Positions 24,085-32,312 of a stretch of DNA of 64,000 bases are shown here, piece after piece. How positions within the stretch are numbered: the stretch's first letter is position 1; every line of letters starts with the position of its first letter. The DNA lies in assembly GCA_045110575.1 (NCBI GenBank), contig JBGCGF010000051.1:1-64000 (forward strand), in the 5' to 3' direction. The notes under the pieces are model-generated. The model searched no databases. It was not told the origin of the DNA and saw only the letters and a list, made by a program, of their open reading frames with translations. Source of the DNA: CALDTK01 sp045110575 (GTDB taxonomy: Bacteria; Bacteroidota; Bacteroidia; Chitinophagales; Saprospiraceae). Position numbers and translations under genes: made by a program.

Positions 24085-24668
24085 TTGGGATATGAGAAGT
24101 GAGATATGAGATGTAGGACTGCTAATTGGGACGCACACATCATTGTAGTCTGACCGCTCCTGCGGTCCACCGAGAACATGAGCTCAATGTCCGCGCTCCG
24201 AGTAAACTCTGGGCTAATATTAGACGCAGCTTCAATGTGCACACATTCTGCCCAGGCTATTAAGGCCTACGCGCTCTACAAGTGCGTATCGACTCTGCGA
24301 TCTTTGCTCCTTTGCGAAGACCGGAGGTCGCTCTGCGAGAACTTGCGTTTGAAATTCATCTGGCGTTTCGATCTCTGATCCCTTCCGAGGCCGAAGGCCG
24401 CTTTTGCGGTTCAATTCTCTTCGCTCCGAGTAAACTCTGGGCTAACATTAGACGCAGCTGCAATGTGCACACATTCTGCTAAGGCTATTAAGGCCTACGC
24501 GCTCTACAAGTGCGTATCGACTCTGCGATCTTTGCTCCTTTGCGAAGACCGGAGGTCGCTCTGCGAGAAATACTGCCCGACTGTCAGATGTCAGACGCCG
24601 GAATTGAGCCGAAGGCGCACGAAGCACCTTGGCAATCAACACTATCAACTCAACATTGGGAGCAACTC
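24085..24668. repeat. Intergenic repeat region with two 148-bp direct repeats
   Basis: This 584-bp gap begins with GAGATATGAGATGT-type simple repeats (24087-24118) and a REP-like hairpin (24144-24176). Two 148-bp copies follow at 24194-24341 and 24422-24569, offset by 228 bp and differing at only a few bases. Each ends in a run of near 9-bp units based on CTCTGCG, CTTTGCT and CTTTGCG, and a GACC-GGA-GGTC hairpin. The short open frames here translate to CTHSA-AIKAYALYKCVSTL-type text, which looks like translated repeat rather than protein. No gene is seen. Confidence 0.75.
24144..24176. repeat. REP-like hairpin element, copy 3
   Basis: TGTAGTCTGACCG, then GACCG..CGGTC hairpin and CCACCGAGAA; closest to copy 2 at 14825-14857. 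Confidence 0.6.
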
Positions 24669-25055
24669 TTAGTCCTCTGTATCCTTACCCTTCGATTTCT
24701 CCTCTTCTTTCAATTCATCAAACACCTCGCGAAGACGATACATCTCGTCAAGGGTGTCATCAAGGTAGAATTGAAGGTCTGGAATACGACGAACGTGCTT
24801 ACGCAAGCGGAAACCTAAAGCTTGCCGAATGCGAGCATACTCCTCCTCGAGCTTGAGAATTACGGATTGCTTGTCTTCTGTTCCGAAAACAGAAAGGTAA
24901 ACGCGAGCGATACCCAAGTCTGAAGTCATCTGAATTTCTGTACACGTGACGAAAGGTCCTGCGCCATAGATGTAACTGCCTTCACTTTGAAGCACTACCC
25001 CAAGGTTGCGGCGTACGAGTTCTCCGACTTGTTCTTGTCTGATGCTGGTGGCCAT
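24669..25055 (-). CDS. rbfA: Ribosome-binding factor A
   Basis: The 128-residue protein helps mature the 30S subunit by acting on the 5' end of 16S rRNA. From ATG 25055 it reads MATSIRQEQVGELVRRNLGVVLQ, the usual RbfA start, then VTCTEIQMTSDLGIARVYLSVFG and the KH-like core RIRQALGFRLRKHVRRIPDLQFYLDDTLDEM. The acidic and lysine-rich tail is common. A longer frame from 25079 adds eight unlikely residues. Divergent from recG. Confidence 0.95.
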   Translation of the reverse strand: MATSIRQEQVGELVRRNLGVVLQSEGSYIYGAGPFVTCTEIQMTSDLGIARVYLSVFGTEDKQSVILKLEEEYARIRQALGFRLRKHVRRIPDLQFYLDDTLDEMYRLREVFDELKEEEKSKGKDTED

Positions 25056-25238
25056 AATACATTGAGATTTGATTTGCAAAAGTAGCTGCTATTAGCATAG
25101 CAACCCAGTACCCCGGATAAACTTCATCAACGCACTTGAAGTTGCGGGATATCTCCCTTTTCAACTCGAGATTAAAGACTTCTTATCCTTTTTTGATACA
25201 AATTGTGTAGTTCGCTATAGATGTAGCATTTTTGCACT

Positions 25239-27356
25239 GTGCTGCCTGCCTGGAAAGACTTTCTTGCTAAACCGATCTCAAGCCTCAAAGGACTTGGAGA
25301 TGAAAAGGCGCAACTCTTTGCCGAAGAGTTGGGGGTGAGGACACTTGGAGACTTAGTCTACTTGCTTCCGCTTCGATATGTAGACAAGACCCAAGTGACA
25401 CCAATAGCCGAACTAAAGACGGTCCCTAATACAGACGTGTTTATTAGAGGTGTACTTCGTCGGGTCAATCACATTGGAACAGGTGCAAAACGCCGCGTAT
25501 CCGCAACGATTCAAGACGAGTCAGGCCAAGTGGATCTCGTCTGGTTTAGAGGTGGCTACTATGCCGCTCGATCACTTACTGTTGGAAGAGCTTACTCCGT
25601 TTTCGGGAAAGTCAACGTCTTCAAAAACAGAGCGAGCATTGCCCACCCTGAACTAAGTGAACGCGCTGGTGCCAACGAAACCTTTGAGCCTGTCTACCCA
25701 AGCACAGAGAAATTCAACTCGAAGGGCGTCAACATGAAGACGCGGAGAAGGATGGTCAAGGCGATCATTGGGCTATTAACAGAAAGGTTCCCTGGAGCTG
25801 AGGACACGCTACCTGCTTACTTGCGCGAACAGTATCGCTTGATCACCCACGCCAAGGCGCTGCATGATTTGCACTTTCCTGCAGACCACGATGCAGCACA
25901 TGAAGCGACGAGACGGATCAAATTTGAAGAGCTATTTCTCTTTCAGATGCGTCAACTCTGGGGGAAATACCAGCACGATCGCGACATCAAAGGATACACC
26001 ATTCCCGGTCCAGGAAAAATCTACGATCAATTCGTGGCTGAAAAGCTTCCGTTTACGTTGACGGGTGCCCAACAGCGGGTTTTGACGGAAGTCTCAAAAG
26101 ACCTAGGCTCAGGTACCCACATGAACAGGCTCATCCAAGGTGATGTAGGTTCGGGAAAGACCATCGTTGCGCTCATGGCCATGCTCATGGCCATCGATCA
26201 CGGATATCAGGCGGTGATGATGGCACCAACTCAAATACTTGCTAATCAGCATTTTGATGGGCTTTCTGAAATGCTCAAAGGCTCTGGAGTCATGCTTGCC
26301 TTTTTAACGGGCAATACCAAAGTGCAGCAACGTGCCCAGACCTTAAGAGCACTTGAACGCGGCGATCTACATATCCTTATCGGGACCCATGCTCTCATTG
26401 AAGATGCTGTCGTCTTCAAAAATCTGGGCATAGCAGTCATTGATGAGCAGCACCGTTTTGGGGTGAAACAGCGCGCCAAGTTGTGGCGAAAGAATAAGCC
26501 ACATCCACCGCATGTACTGGTAATGACCGCGACACCTATTCCGAGAACGCTCGCATTAACGACACATGCAGAGCTCGACGTCAGTAAAATCGATGAGCTA
26601 CCGCCAGGACGAAAGCCCGTTACGACGCGCCACATTGTCGAAAAGCATAGAGGCGAGGTCACGGAATGGATGCGCTCGGAAGTTGAAAAAGGCCGACAGA
26701 TATACGTTGTCTACCCGCTTATTGAAGAGAGTGATGCGCTTGACCTCAAGAATGTGATGACAGGTTTTGAGCGTATTCAAGAGCGCTTCCCTACTCCGAA
26801 GTATCAGATTTCGATCGTTCATGGTAGGCTCAAAGCTTCAGAGAAGGACTTTGAAATGGACCGCTTCGTGAAAGGGAAGACGCAGATCATGGTGGCCACG
26901 ACGGTTATTGAGGTTGGCGTGAACGTTCCTAACGCCAGCGTAATGGTGATTGAAAATGCTGAACGTTTTGGCCTTAGTCAGTTACACCAGCTTCGTGGTC
27001 GCGTAGGGCGTGGTGCCGAGCAAAGCTATTGTCTGCTCATGACCGATGGGCGCCTGTCTGACAATGCGAAAGAGCGCGTCAAAATCATGTGTGACACGAA
27101 CGATGGTTTTGTGATTGCAGAAAAAGACTTACAGCTTCGTGGAGCTGGTGACATTGAAGGCTTGCGCCAAAGTGGTCAGATGCTTTTCAAACTTGCACGT
27201 ATTCCAGAAGATGAGGTCATCCTCAATGTGGCCCATGAAGAGGCTAAGAAGCTACTTACAGAAGATCCAGAATTTGTCGATGCCCGGCACTTTGGCCTAA
27301 AGCTTCACATGCGCGAAATCGGGGAGACGCGCAGGGCGTGGACGAAGATTAGTTAG
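25239..27356 (+). CDS. recG: ATP-dependent DNA helicase RecG
   Basis: The 705-residue helicase remodels stalled forks and Holliday junctions. The N-terminal wedge domain (ISSLKGLGDEKAQLF, then an OB fold around 55-150) precedes two helicase lobes. Walker A GDVGSGKT is at 301-308 and the DEQH box at 402-405 (VIDEQHRFGVKQR). Motif VI QLRGRVGRGAEQSYCLL and the TRG-like C-terminus GAGDIEGLRQSGQ complete the family set. The start is GTG 25239, with a TAGCATTTTTG sequence just upstream that may be a promoter. Length is normal. Confidence 0.96.
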   Translation: MLPAWKDFLAKPISSLKGLGDEKAQLFAEELGVRTLGDLVYLLPLRYVDKTQVTPIAELKTVPNTDVFIRGVLRRVNHIGTGAKRRVSATIQDESGQVDLVWFRGGYYAARSLTVGRAYSVFGKVNVFKNRASIAHPELSERAGANETFEPVYPSTEKFNSKGVNMKTRRRMVKAIIGLLTERFPGAEDTLPAYLREQYRLITHAKALHDLHFPADHDAAHEATRRIKFEELFLFQMRQLWGKYQHDRDIKGYTIPGPGKIYDQFVAEKLPFTLTGAQQRVLTEVSKDLGSGTHMNRLIQGDVGSGKTIVALMAMLMAIDHGYQAVMMAPTQILANQHFDGLSEMLKGSGVMLAFLTGNTKVQQRAQTLRALERGDLHILIGTHALIEDAVVFKNLGIAVIDEQHRFGVKQRAKLWRKNKPHPPHVLVMTATPIPRTLALTTHAELDVSKIDELPPGRKPVTTRHIVEKHRGEVTEWMRSEVEKGRQIYVVYPLIEESDALDLKNVMTGFERIQERFPTPKYQISIVHGRLKASEKDFEMDRFVKGKTQIMVATTVIEVGVNVPNASVMVIENAERFGLSQLHQLRGRVGRGAEQSYCLLMTDGRLSDNAKERVKIMCDTNDGFVIAEKDLQLRGAGDIEGLRQSGQMLFKLARIPEDEVILNVAHEEAKKLLTEDPEFVDARHFGLKLHMREIGETRRAWTKIS

Positions 27357-27400
27357 CGGGATTTGAGATTTGGGATGTGAGATGTGAGATGTGAGACACG
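27357..27400. repeat. Simple 7-bp repeat tract after recG
   Basis: GATTTGA, GATTTGG, GATGTGA, GATGTGA, GATGTGA in tandem directly after the recG stop. Related tracts follow other genes at 24087 and 10600. Confidence 0.6.
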
Positions 27401-27451
27401 TGGCGCGGAGGCATGTGACTATCAACAAGCTACTGTGCTACGCGCGCCCAG

Positions 27452-27500
27452 TACTGCTACACTTACTGCGAACCACTGATTCGCAGTAAGTATAGCAGTA
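27452..27500. repeat. Long hairpin: 21-bp arms with one mismatch
   Basis: Bases 27452-27472 and 27480-27500 are reverse complements except for one position, around a 7-base loop CCACTGA. It stands between convergent recG and the sigma-factor gene. No T-run follows on the plus strand. Confidence 0.65.
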
Positions 27501-27511
27501 ACATTCAAAAA

Positions 27512-27546
27512 GAAAAGCCCCTAGCATCGTTAGATACTAGGGGCTT
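27512..27546 (-). terminator. Terminator after the ECF sigma-factor gene
   Basis: AAGCCCCTAG (27515-27524) pairs with CTAGGGGCTT (27537-27546); on the minus strand the stem is followed by TTCTTTTTG. Confidence 0.75.
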
Positions 27547-27566
27547 CAAATTTGCTTTAGATGCGA

Positions 27567-28118
27567 TTATGCTTCCACTTCAGCAGGTAGTGTCAAATCA
27601 ACACTTGCAGTTGCGTAGAGCGCTTGAAGCTTTCGGCGTGCAAAGAAGATTCGACTCTTGATTGTACCAAGTGGACTTCCGAGCTTCTCAGAAATCTCTT
27701 CGTACTTGTAGCCTTGGTAGGCCATCCAGAAGGGAATACGCAGATCATCTGGAAGCTTGTTGACCATTGTCAAAAGCTCCTTGTAACTCGCATCACTCTC
27801 ACCCGCATTCGGGTTGTTCACTTGACCGGAGTCAATGAAGTAGTTGTTAGGGGTCTGATCTAGAAGCGTATTGCGACGCATCTTCTTACGGTAGTTGTTA
27901 ATGAACAAGTTCCGCATGATCGTAACCGCCCAAGCTTTAAAGTTGGTTCCTTGTCTAAACTTCTCAGCGTTGCTGATGACCTTATATACAGTATCCTGAT
28001 AAAGGTCGTGCGCATCAGCCTCACTCTGAGTGAGCGCCATGCTAAATGCACGGAGACTTGGGCTGATTTCTTCAAACTGGCTAAAAACGTTTGCTTGGAG
28101 GGAAAGGGATGGGGTCAT
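27567..28118 (-). CDS. RNA polymerase ECF sigma factor
   Basis: The 183-residue sigma factor has region 2 at about 20-90 (LTQSEADAHDLYQDTVYKVISNAEKFRQGTNFKAWAVTIMRNLFINNYRK) and region 4 at about 125-175 (LPDDLRIPFWMAYQGYKYEEISEKLGSPLGTIKSRIFFARRKLQ). The linker with YFIDSGQ is typical of a Bacteroidota ECF group. No anti-sigma gene adjoins it, so control may lie at its promoter, which has a -7 box overlapped by a 17-bp palindrome. Its regulon is unknown. Confidence 0.95.
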   Translation of the reverse strand: MTPSLSLQANVFSQFEEISPSLRAFSMALTQSEADAHDLYQDTVYKVISNAEKFRQGTNFKAWAVTIMRNLFINNYRKKMRRNTLLDQTPNNYFIDSGQVNNPNAGESDASYKELLTMVNKLPDDLRIPFWMAYQGYKYEEISEKLGSPLGTIKSRIFFARRKLQALYATASVDLTLPAEVEA

Positions 28119-28141
28119 GATGTTGTTTTTTTGTGGTAGAA

Positions 28142-28164
28142 TGTAAATTCTATTTACAAATATA
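28142..28164 (-). promoter_or_regulatory. Promoter with overlapping palindrome for the ECF sigma-factor gene
   Basis: On the minus strand TATATTTG (28157-28164) matches TAnnTTTG. TGTAAATTCTATTTACA (28142-28158) is a palindrome with 7-base arms lying just downstream of that box, about where transcription would start. It could be an operator. Confidence 0.55.
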
Positions 28165-28373
28165 GGATTTTTGGTACGAAACCGCTGCTTTTTTAGTGCA
28201 GAAACCTGCTTAAATGCGGTATTTTAAGGATAACTTAACGGTTAAGGTGTAGATCGAGGCCGTTGAGATGTAAATAAAATTACCTAAAACTAACTTCGGT
28301 GCATAGGCGTATAGTATATGCGCTTGTCGGGTGACTCGCGCTTTTGGTCGAATTTTAGCTTATTCTTCTTCTC

Positions 28374-28883
28374 ATGGAACGCGTAATCACTGTTACAATC
28401 TCTCATGGTCTTGCAACCAACATGCGCCACATGCGCAAACGCTTGGGGTATAGTCAGGAAGATCTAGCACAGCAAGTTGGACTCAATCGGGGCAACATCG
28501 CGAGCTACGAGAAAGGTACTGCCGAACCAAAGCTCTGCAACCTTCTCAAATTCTCTCATCTCTTTGGTGTCTCTATTCATGATCTCACCAAGCGTGATCT
28601 GAGTTGCGACTGCACCTATAAGAAGGCCTTTACCAATTACCTGAGACTCAATAGCGAAGAAGCTGCTGCACTCGCAGACTTCAATACACAAGCCGAAGAG
28701 TTCGGTGACGTATTTCAAGGTCTCACGCGTTGCTATAACTTCTCTTCGAAGAAGTCTGGCGAGACCGCTCCAGACGCTAGAGTACTAGAAGGGCAATTTG
28801 GGCAACTCCAACACCTCACACAGGAAGTGCTTCGCGCTCATGCCGAGCTCTTGGATTTCGTGAAGTGCAGACTCAAGGAGTAA
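28374..28883 (+). CDS. XRE-family helix-turn-helix regulator
   Basis: The 169-residue protein has a Cro/C1-type helix-turn-helix at about 14-65 (MRHMRKRLGYSQEDLAQQVGLNRGNIASYEKGTAEPKLCNLLKFSHLFGVSIHDL). The C-terminal 100 residues are helical, with a Cys-x-Cys (SCDCTY) near 80, and are not recognised. It is divergent from the sigma-factor gene and upstream of degP, with which it may be unrelated. The ligand is unknown. Confidence 0.88.
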   Translation: MERVITVTISHGLATNMRHMRKRLGYSQEDLAQQVGLNRGNIASYEKGTAEPKLCNLLKFSHLFGVSIHDLTKRDLSCDCTYKKAFTNYLRLNSEEAAALADFNTQAEEFGDVFQGLTRCYNFSSKKSGETAPDARVLEGQFGQLQHLTQEVLRAHAELLDFVKCRLKE

Positions 28884-29015
28884 GCGCCATTTCTAGATTT
28901 TTCAATTTCTTTAACATTCGGCAATCAACACGTCGGGTGGCTTGGCCGTTGGTATATCAGACTTAACGTCGTCTACATAGATGACTCTATTGTTAAACCA
29001 GATTACACAACACAC

Positions 29016-30545
29016 ATGACTCGTTACGGAAGTATAATCTTCGCCTCAGCACTGAGCTGTCTCTTGACCCTTGGTATACTTTGGTCTTTCGGTTTTGGCG
29101 AAAGCGCTACGAATACCTATCGCATAGAACATCACGATGCGGTAGCCGCAGCCGAAACCAACTTCACTCCTAATACCAATTCGAACTTCGCTCCTTTCGA
29201 TTTCACCTTTGCTGCCGATAAGGTTAGCCCAGCGGTGGTCTTCATTCGAAATACAATGCAAGCGCAGGCGGGAAACCAAGCTCAAGGTGGACAGGGCTCA
29301 CAAGAGGAATTCTTTAGACAGTTTTTCGGCGCCCCTCAGGGTCAAGGAGGCCAGCGGCAGGCGCCACAACCAAGCGTCGGTGCAGGATCTGGTGTTCTCA
29401 TCTCTGCGGATGGCTACATCGTCACGAATAACCACGTGATTGACAAAAGCATTGACCTTGAAGTACGCGTTGGAGACAAAGACACGTACAAAGCAATCCT
29501 TATTGGCACTGATCCTACGACGGACATTGCTCTTCTAAAAATCGAAGGTGCGAAAGACCTGCCGTTCATTGAATTTGCTGATTCGGATCAAGTCCGTATT
29601 GGGCAGTGGGTAGCTGCTGTAGGCAACCCGTTTGACTTAGAGACGACTGTCACTGCAGGAATTGTAAGTGCACTTGGCCGAAGCATCAATATCATCGGTA
29701 GACAGAGTCGCTCTCAGGGTCGTGATCAAACGGCAATCGAAAGCTTCATTCAAACAGACGCCGCTGTCAATCCTGGTAATTCTGGAGGTGCACTCGTAAA
29801 TACAGAAGGTAACCTCATCGGCATCAATACGGCGATTGCTTCACCTACGGGGGCTTACACTGGTTATTCATTCGCTGTACCGAGTCGCTTGGTTCGCAAA
29901 GTCGTTGACGATTTGCGCGAGTTCGGAACCGTACAGCGTGGATTTATTGGTGCGAGTATTGTTGAAGTAGATCAGGCCTTTGCTGATGATCGTGAGCTAG
30001 AGATTAACTACGGTGTTTACATCGCAGCCTTAATGGACAATAGTTCAGCCAAAGAAGCTGGGCTTCAAGAAGGCGACATTATTGTTGAGATCGACGGGAA
30101 TAAGGTCCGAACTAGCCCAGAACTACTGGAGCAAATCGGTCGTCATCGCCCAGGTGATGCAGTTCGCCTTACGTACCTCCGCGATGGCACTGAACGGTCC
30201 ACAGATGTAATTCTCAAAACTGCAACAGGTACCACTGAAGTTGTAAGAAAGAAGGCAGCTAAAGGCTATGCTGCGCTAGGCATCGATGTCGAGGAACTAG
30301 ATGACGCCACCAAACGAAGGCTTCGTATCGATGGCGGAGTTAAGGTGGCAGACATTCGCACAGGAAGAGTGGCCAGTCAAACGGACATGGCCGAAGGCTT
30401 CATTATCACCGTTGCAGGTGGACGTGAGGTTAATACCGTGGCTGACTTTATGAAAGAAGTCGAAAAAGCAGACGGTATGCTCGTCGTGAAAGGACGTTAT
30501 GAAACAATGCCAGGAACGAAGATTTACGCCTTCGAACTTGATTAA
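29016..30545 (+). CDS. Do family periplasmic serine protease (DegP/HtrA)
   Basis: The 509-residue protein is anchored or exported by an N-terminal hydrophobic segment (IIFASALSCLLTLGILWSFGFG). The trypsin-like domain carries His140 (TNNHVID), Asp170 (PTTDIALLKI) and Ser256 (VNPGNSGGAL). Two PDZ domains follow, the first around 300-400 (GLQEGDIIVEIDGNKVRTSPELLEQI), the second in the last 95 residues. It degrades or holds misfolded envelope proteins. A Gln/Gly-rich loop (about 85-120) before the catalytic His corresponds to the LA loop. A strong terminator follows. Confidence 0.96.
   Translation: MTRYGSIIFASALSCLLTLGILWSFGFGESATNTYRIEHHDAVAAAETNFTPNTNSNFAPFDFTFAADKVSPAVVFIRNTMQAQAGNQAQGGQGSQEEFFRQFFGAPQGQGGQRQAPQPSVGAGSGVLISADGYIVTNNHVIDKSIDLEVRVGDKDTYKAILIGTDPTTDIALLKIEGAKDLPFIEFADSDQVRIGQWVAAVGNPFDLETTVTAGIVSALGRSINIIGRQSRSQGRDQTAIESFIQTDAAVNPGNSGGALVNTEGNLIGINTAIASPTGAYTGYSFAVPSRLVRKVVDDLREFGTVQRGFIGASIVEVDQAFADDRELEINYGVYIAALMDNSSAKEAGLQEGDIIVEIDGNKVRTSPELLEQIGRHRPGDAVRLTYLRDGTERSTDVILKTATGTTEVVRKKAAKGYAALGIDVEELDDATKRRLRIDGGVKVADIRTGRVASQTDMAEGFIITVAGGREVNTVADFMKEVEKADGMLVVKGRYETMPGTKIYAFELD
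29092..29105 (+). repeat. Dispersed 14-mer GTTTTGGCGAAAGC, copy 5 (in degP)
   Basis: Exact copy encoding G-F-G-E-S just after the membrane segment. Confidence 0.75.
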
Positions 30546-30611
30546 GTCTACTTACTGACACCCCCCAAACAAGGTCTAAAAGCATTATGCTTTAACCCCA
30601 ATAGACCTCAG

Positions 30612-30641
30612 CCCGGCTGCCGAAAGGTGGTCGGGTTTTTT
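30612..30641 (+). terminator. Terminator after degP
   Basis: CCCGGCTGCC and GGTGGTCGGG pair around a GAAA tetraloop, followed by six T. It lies between convergent genes. Confidence 0.85.
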
Positions 30642-30643
30642 AT

Positions 30644-32161
30644 TTACAGCTTAATTGGAGTGGCTTGTTGCTCCTCCTCTACTCCTATACTGAGTAACCA
30701 AAGGCCTAGAAACGTCAGTACGCCATTGAGCGCGAGCAACAAAAAGCCAAACTTGAAGCCGTTTAACCACTCTACGGAGTTGCTATCGATTAGCCAACTT
30801 AGGATGGGTGCGATTACGCAAACAACAGGAACAAGCCTGTCTCGCAGCATTCGACGGTTACTTAGCCCGAAAGCAAAGAGCCCCAATAACGGTCCGTATG
30901 TAAGACCCGCAACACGGAAGAGTGAGTTGATGACGCTATCGTCGTTGATCGTGTAGAAGATGAGTATCACTACAAAAAGGACGACTGCGAACCCTATATG
31001 AACGATGTTTCGCGTCCTTTTTTGATTACTCTTCGCGGTACCACTTTCTCGTTCAAAGCCGAGAAAGTCGACGCAGAAGCTCGTTGTAAGACTCGTCAAT
31101 GCACTATCGGCGCTTGAATACGCAGCTGCGATAAGGCCGATCACAAATGTGATTCCTGCTGCGGGAGGCAAATGGCTGATTGCCATCGTCGGGAAAATCT
31201 GGTCAGCTTTTGCTGGAATCTCCATGTCGATATGGGCCATGCAGCTGTACAGCAATATTCCTAGACTCAGGAAAATAAGGTTGATCGGAACAAGCAAAAG
31301 TGAAAGACTAAACATGTTCTTCTGGGCATCGCCTAGGGATCGACAAGTCAGGTTTTTCTGCATCATGTCTTGATCGAGGCCCGTCATCACTATCGTGAGC
31401 AAAGCACCTGCAAAGAATTGCTTCCAAAAATTATTAGCGTCTCCCCAGCCACCGCCAAAGAAGAACATTTGATCCAGCCCACTCTCTTTGACCATCGTAG
31501 GGATGTCAAAAATGCTACCTCCAAGGTTGGAGGTGAGTGCATACAAGGTCACCCCTACTGCCGCAAGCATAGCAAACGTTTGAAGCGTATCCGTGTAGAC
31601 GACTGTACGCATTCCTCCTTTGAAAGTGTATAGGTATATCAGGAGTAAGGTCACTGCGACTGTCCCCCAAACAGGGAAGCCCAAAGGGCCAAGCACAAAC
31701 ATGTCCAATACGATTGCAACCAAATAAAGCCGAAAGCTTGCCCCGATGATTCTGGAAAGCTGAAAAAACGCTGCCCCAGTGAGGTAGCTACTCTTTCCAA
31801 ATCGCTTTGCTAGGTATTCATAGATACTCGTTAGCCCTAGCTTGTAATACAGAGGCAAGAGGACTGTCGCGATAAACACATAACCTAGCAAATAGCCGAA
31901 GACCACTTGCATGTAAGAGAGCTGCTGGTTTAGTCCTCCTGCGCCAACGACACCAGGAATGCTCACGAAGGTGACACCTGAGAGACTTGCCCCAATCATA
32001 CCCCAGGCCACGAGGTACCAAGGAGAAGACTTACCAGCCTTAAAAAAGGTGTCATTGTCTCCTTTGCCTGCGGTGAGGTAACTAATCCCGATGAGTACGG
32101 CGAAATAACCAATTACAATCGCGAGAAGCAGCCCGGGAGAAATCATAGCATGTTCTTCCAT
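30644..32161 (-). CDS. Sodium:solute symporter family protein
   Basis: The 505-residue protein has about thirteen membrane segments of the SSS/LeuT fold. Typical elements are the N-terminal DTFFKAGKSSPWYLVAWGMIGASLSGVTFVSIPG (the first unwound helix) and SSADSALTSLTTSFCVDFLG near 345-365, which corresponds to the sodium-site serines on helix 8. It imports an organic solute with sodium; the substrate cannot be told. Some Bacteroidota members take up sialic acid or sugars, but no catabolic genes are adjacent. Met1 or Met6 could be the start. Confidence 0.93.
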   Translation of the reverse strand: MEEHAMISPGLLLAIVIGYFAVLIGISYLTAGKGDNDTFFKAGKSSPWYLVAWGMIGASLSGVTFVSIPGVVGAGGLNQQLSYMQVVFGYLLGYVFIATVLLPLYYKLGLTSIYEYLAKRFGKSSYLTGAAFFQLSRIIGASFRLYLVAIVLDMFVLGPLGFPVWGTVAVTLLLIYLYTFKGGMRTVVYTDTLQTFAMLAAVGVTLYALTSNLGGSIFDIPTMVKESGLDQMFFFGGGWGDANNFWKQFFAGALLTIVMTGLDQDMMQKNLTCRSLGDAQKNMFSLSLLLVPINLIFLSLGILLYSCMAHIDMEIPAKADQIFPTMAISHLPPAAGITFVIGLIAAAYSSADSALTSLTTSFCVDFLGFERESGTAKSNQKRTRNIVHIGFAVVLFVVILIFYTINDDSVINSLFRVAGLTYGPLLGLFAFGLSNRRMLRDRLVPVVCVIAPILSWLIDSNSVEWLNGFKFGFLLLALNGVLTFLGLWLLSIGVEEEQQATPIKL

Positions 32162-32312
32162 GCGGGTAAGGTAGTCGAGCTATTCCGTTGTCTTACTCAT
32201 TGGTGATAGTGAGGTTCTCAACCGTTAACCTTCTGGAGATAAAAAACTCGATTGAAAGCTCGTATCATTTTTGCAGTAGGTACTGGTTCTGCCCCTCGCA
32301 GACAACTGGACA

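Noticed and set aside
24178..24672. Short proteins encoded in the repeat region
   Set aside because: The open frames are translations of the 148-bp repeat and neighbouring low-complexity units, without start signals or conserved character.
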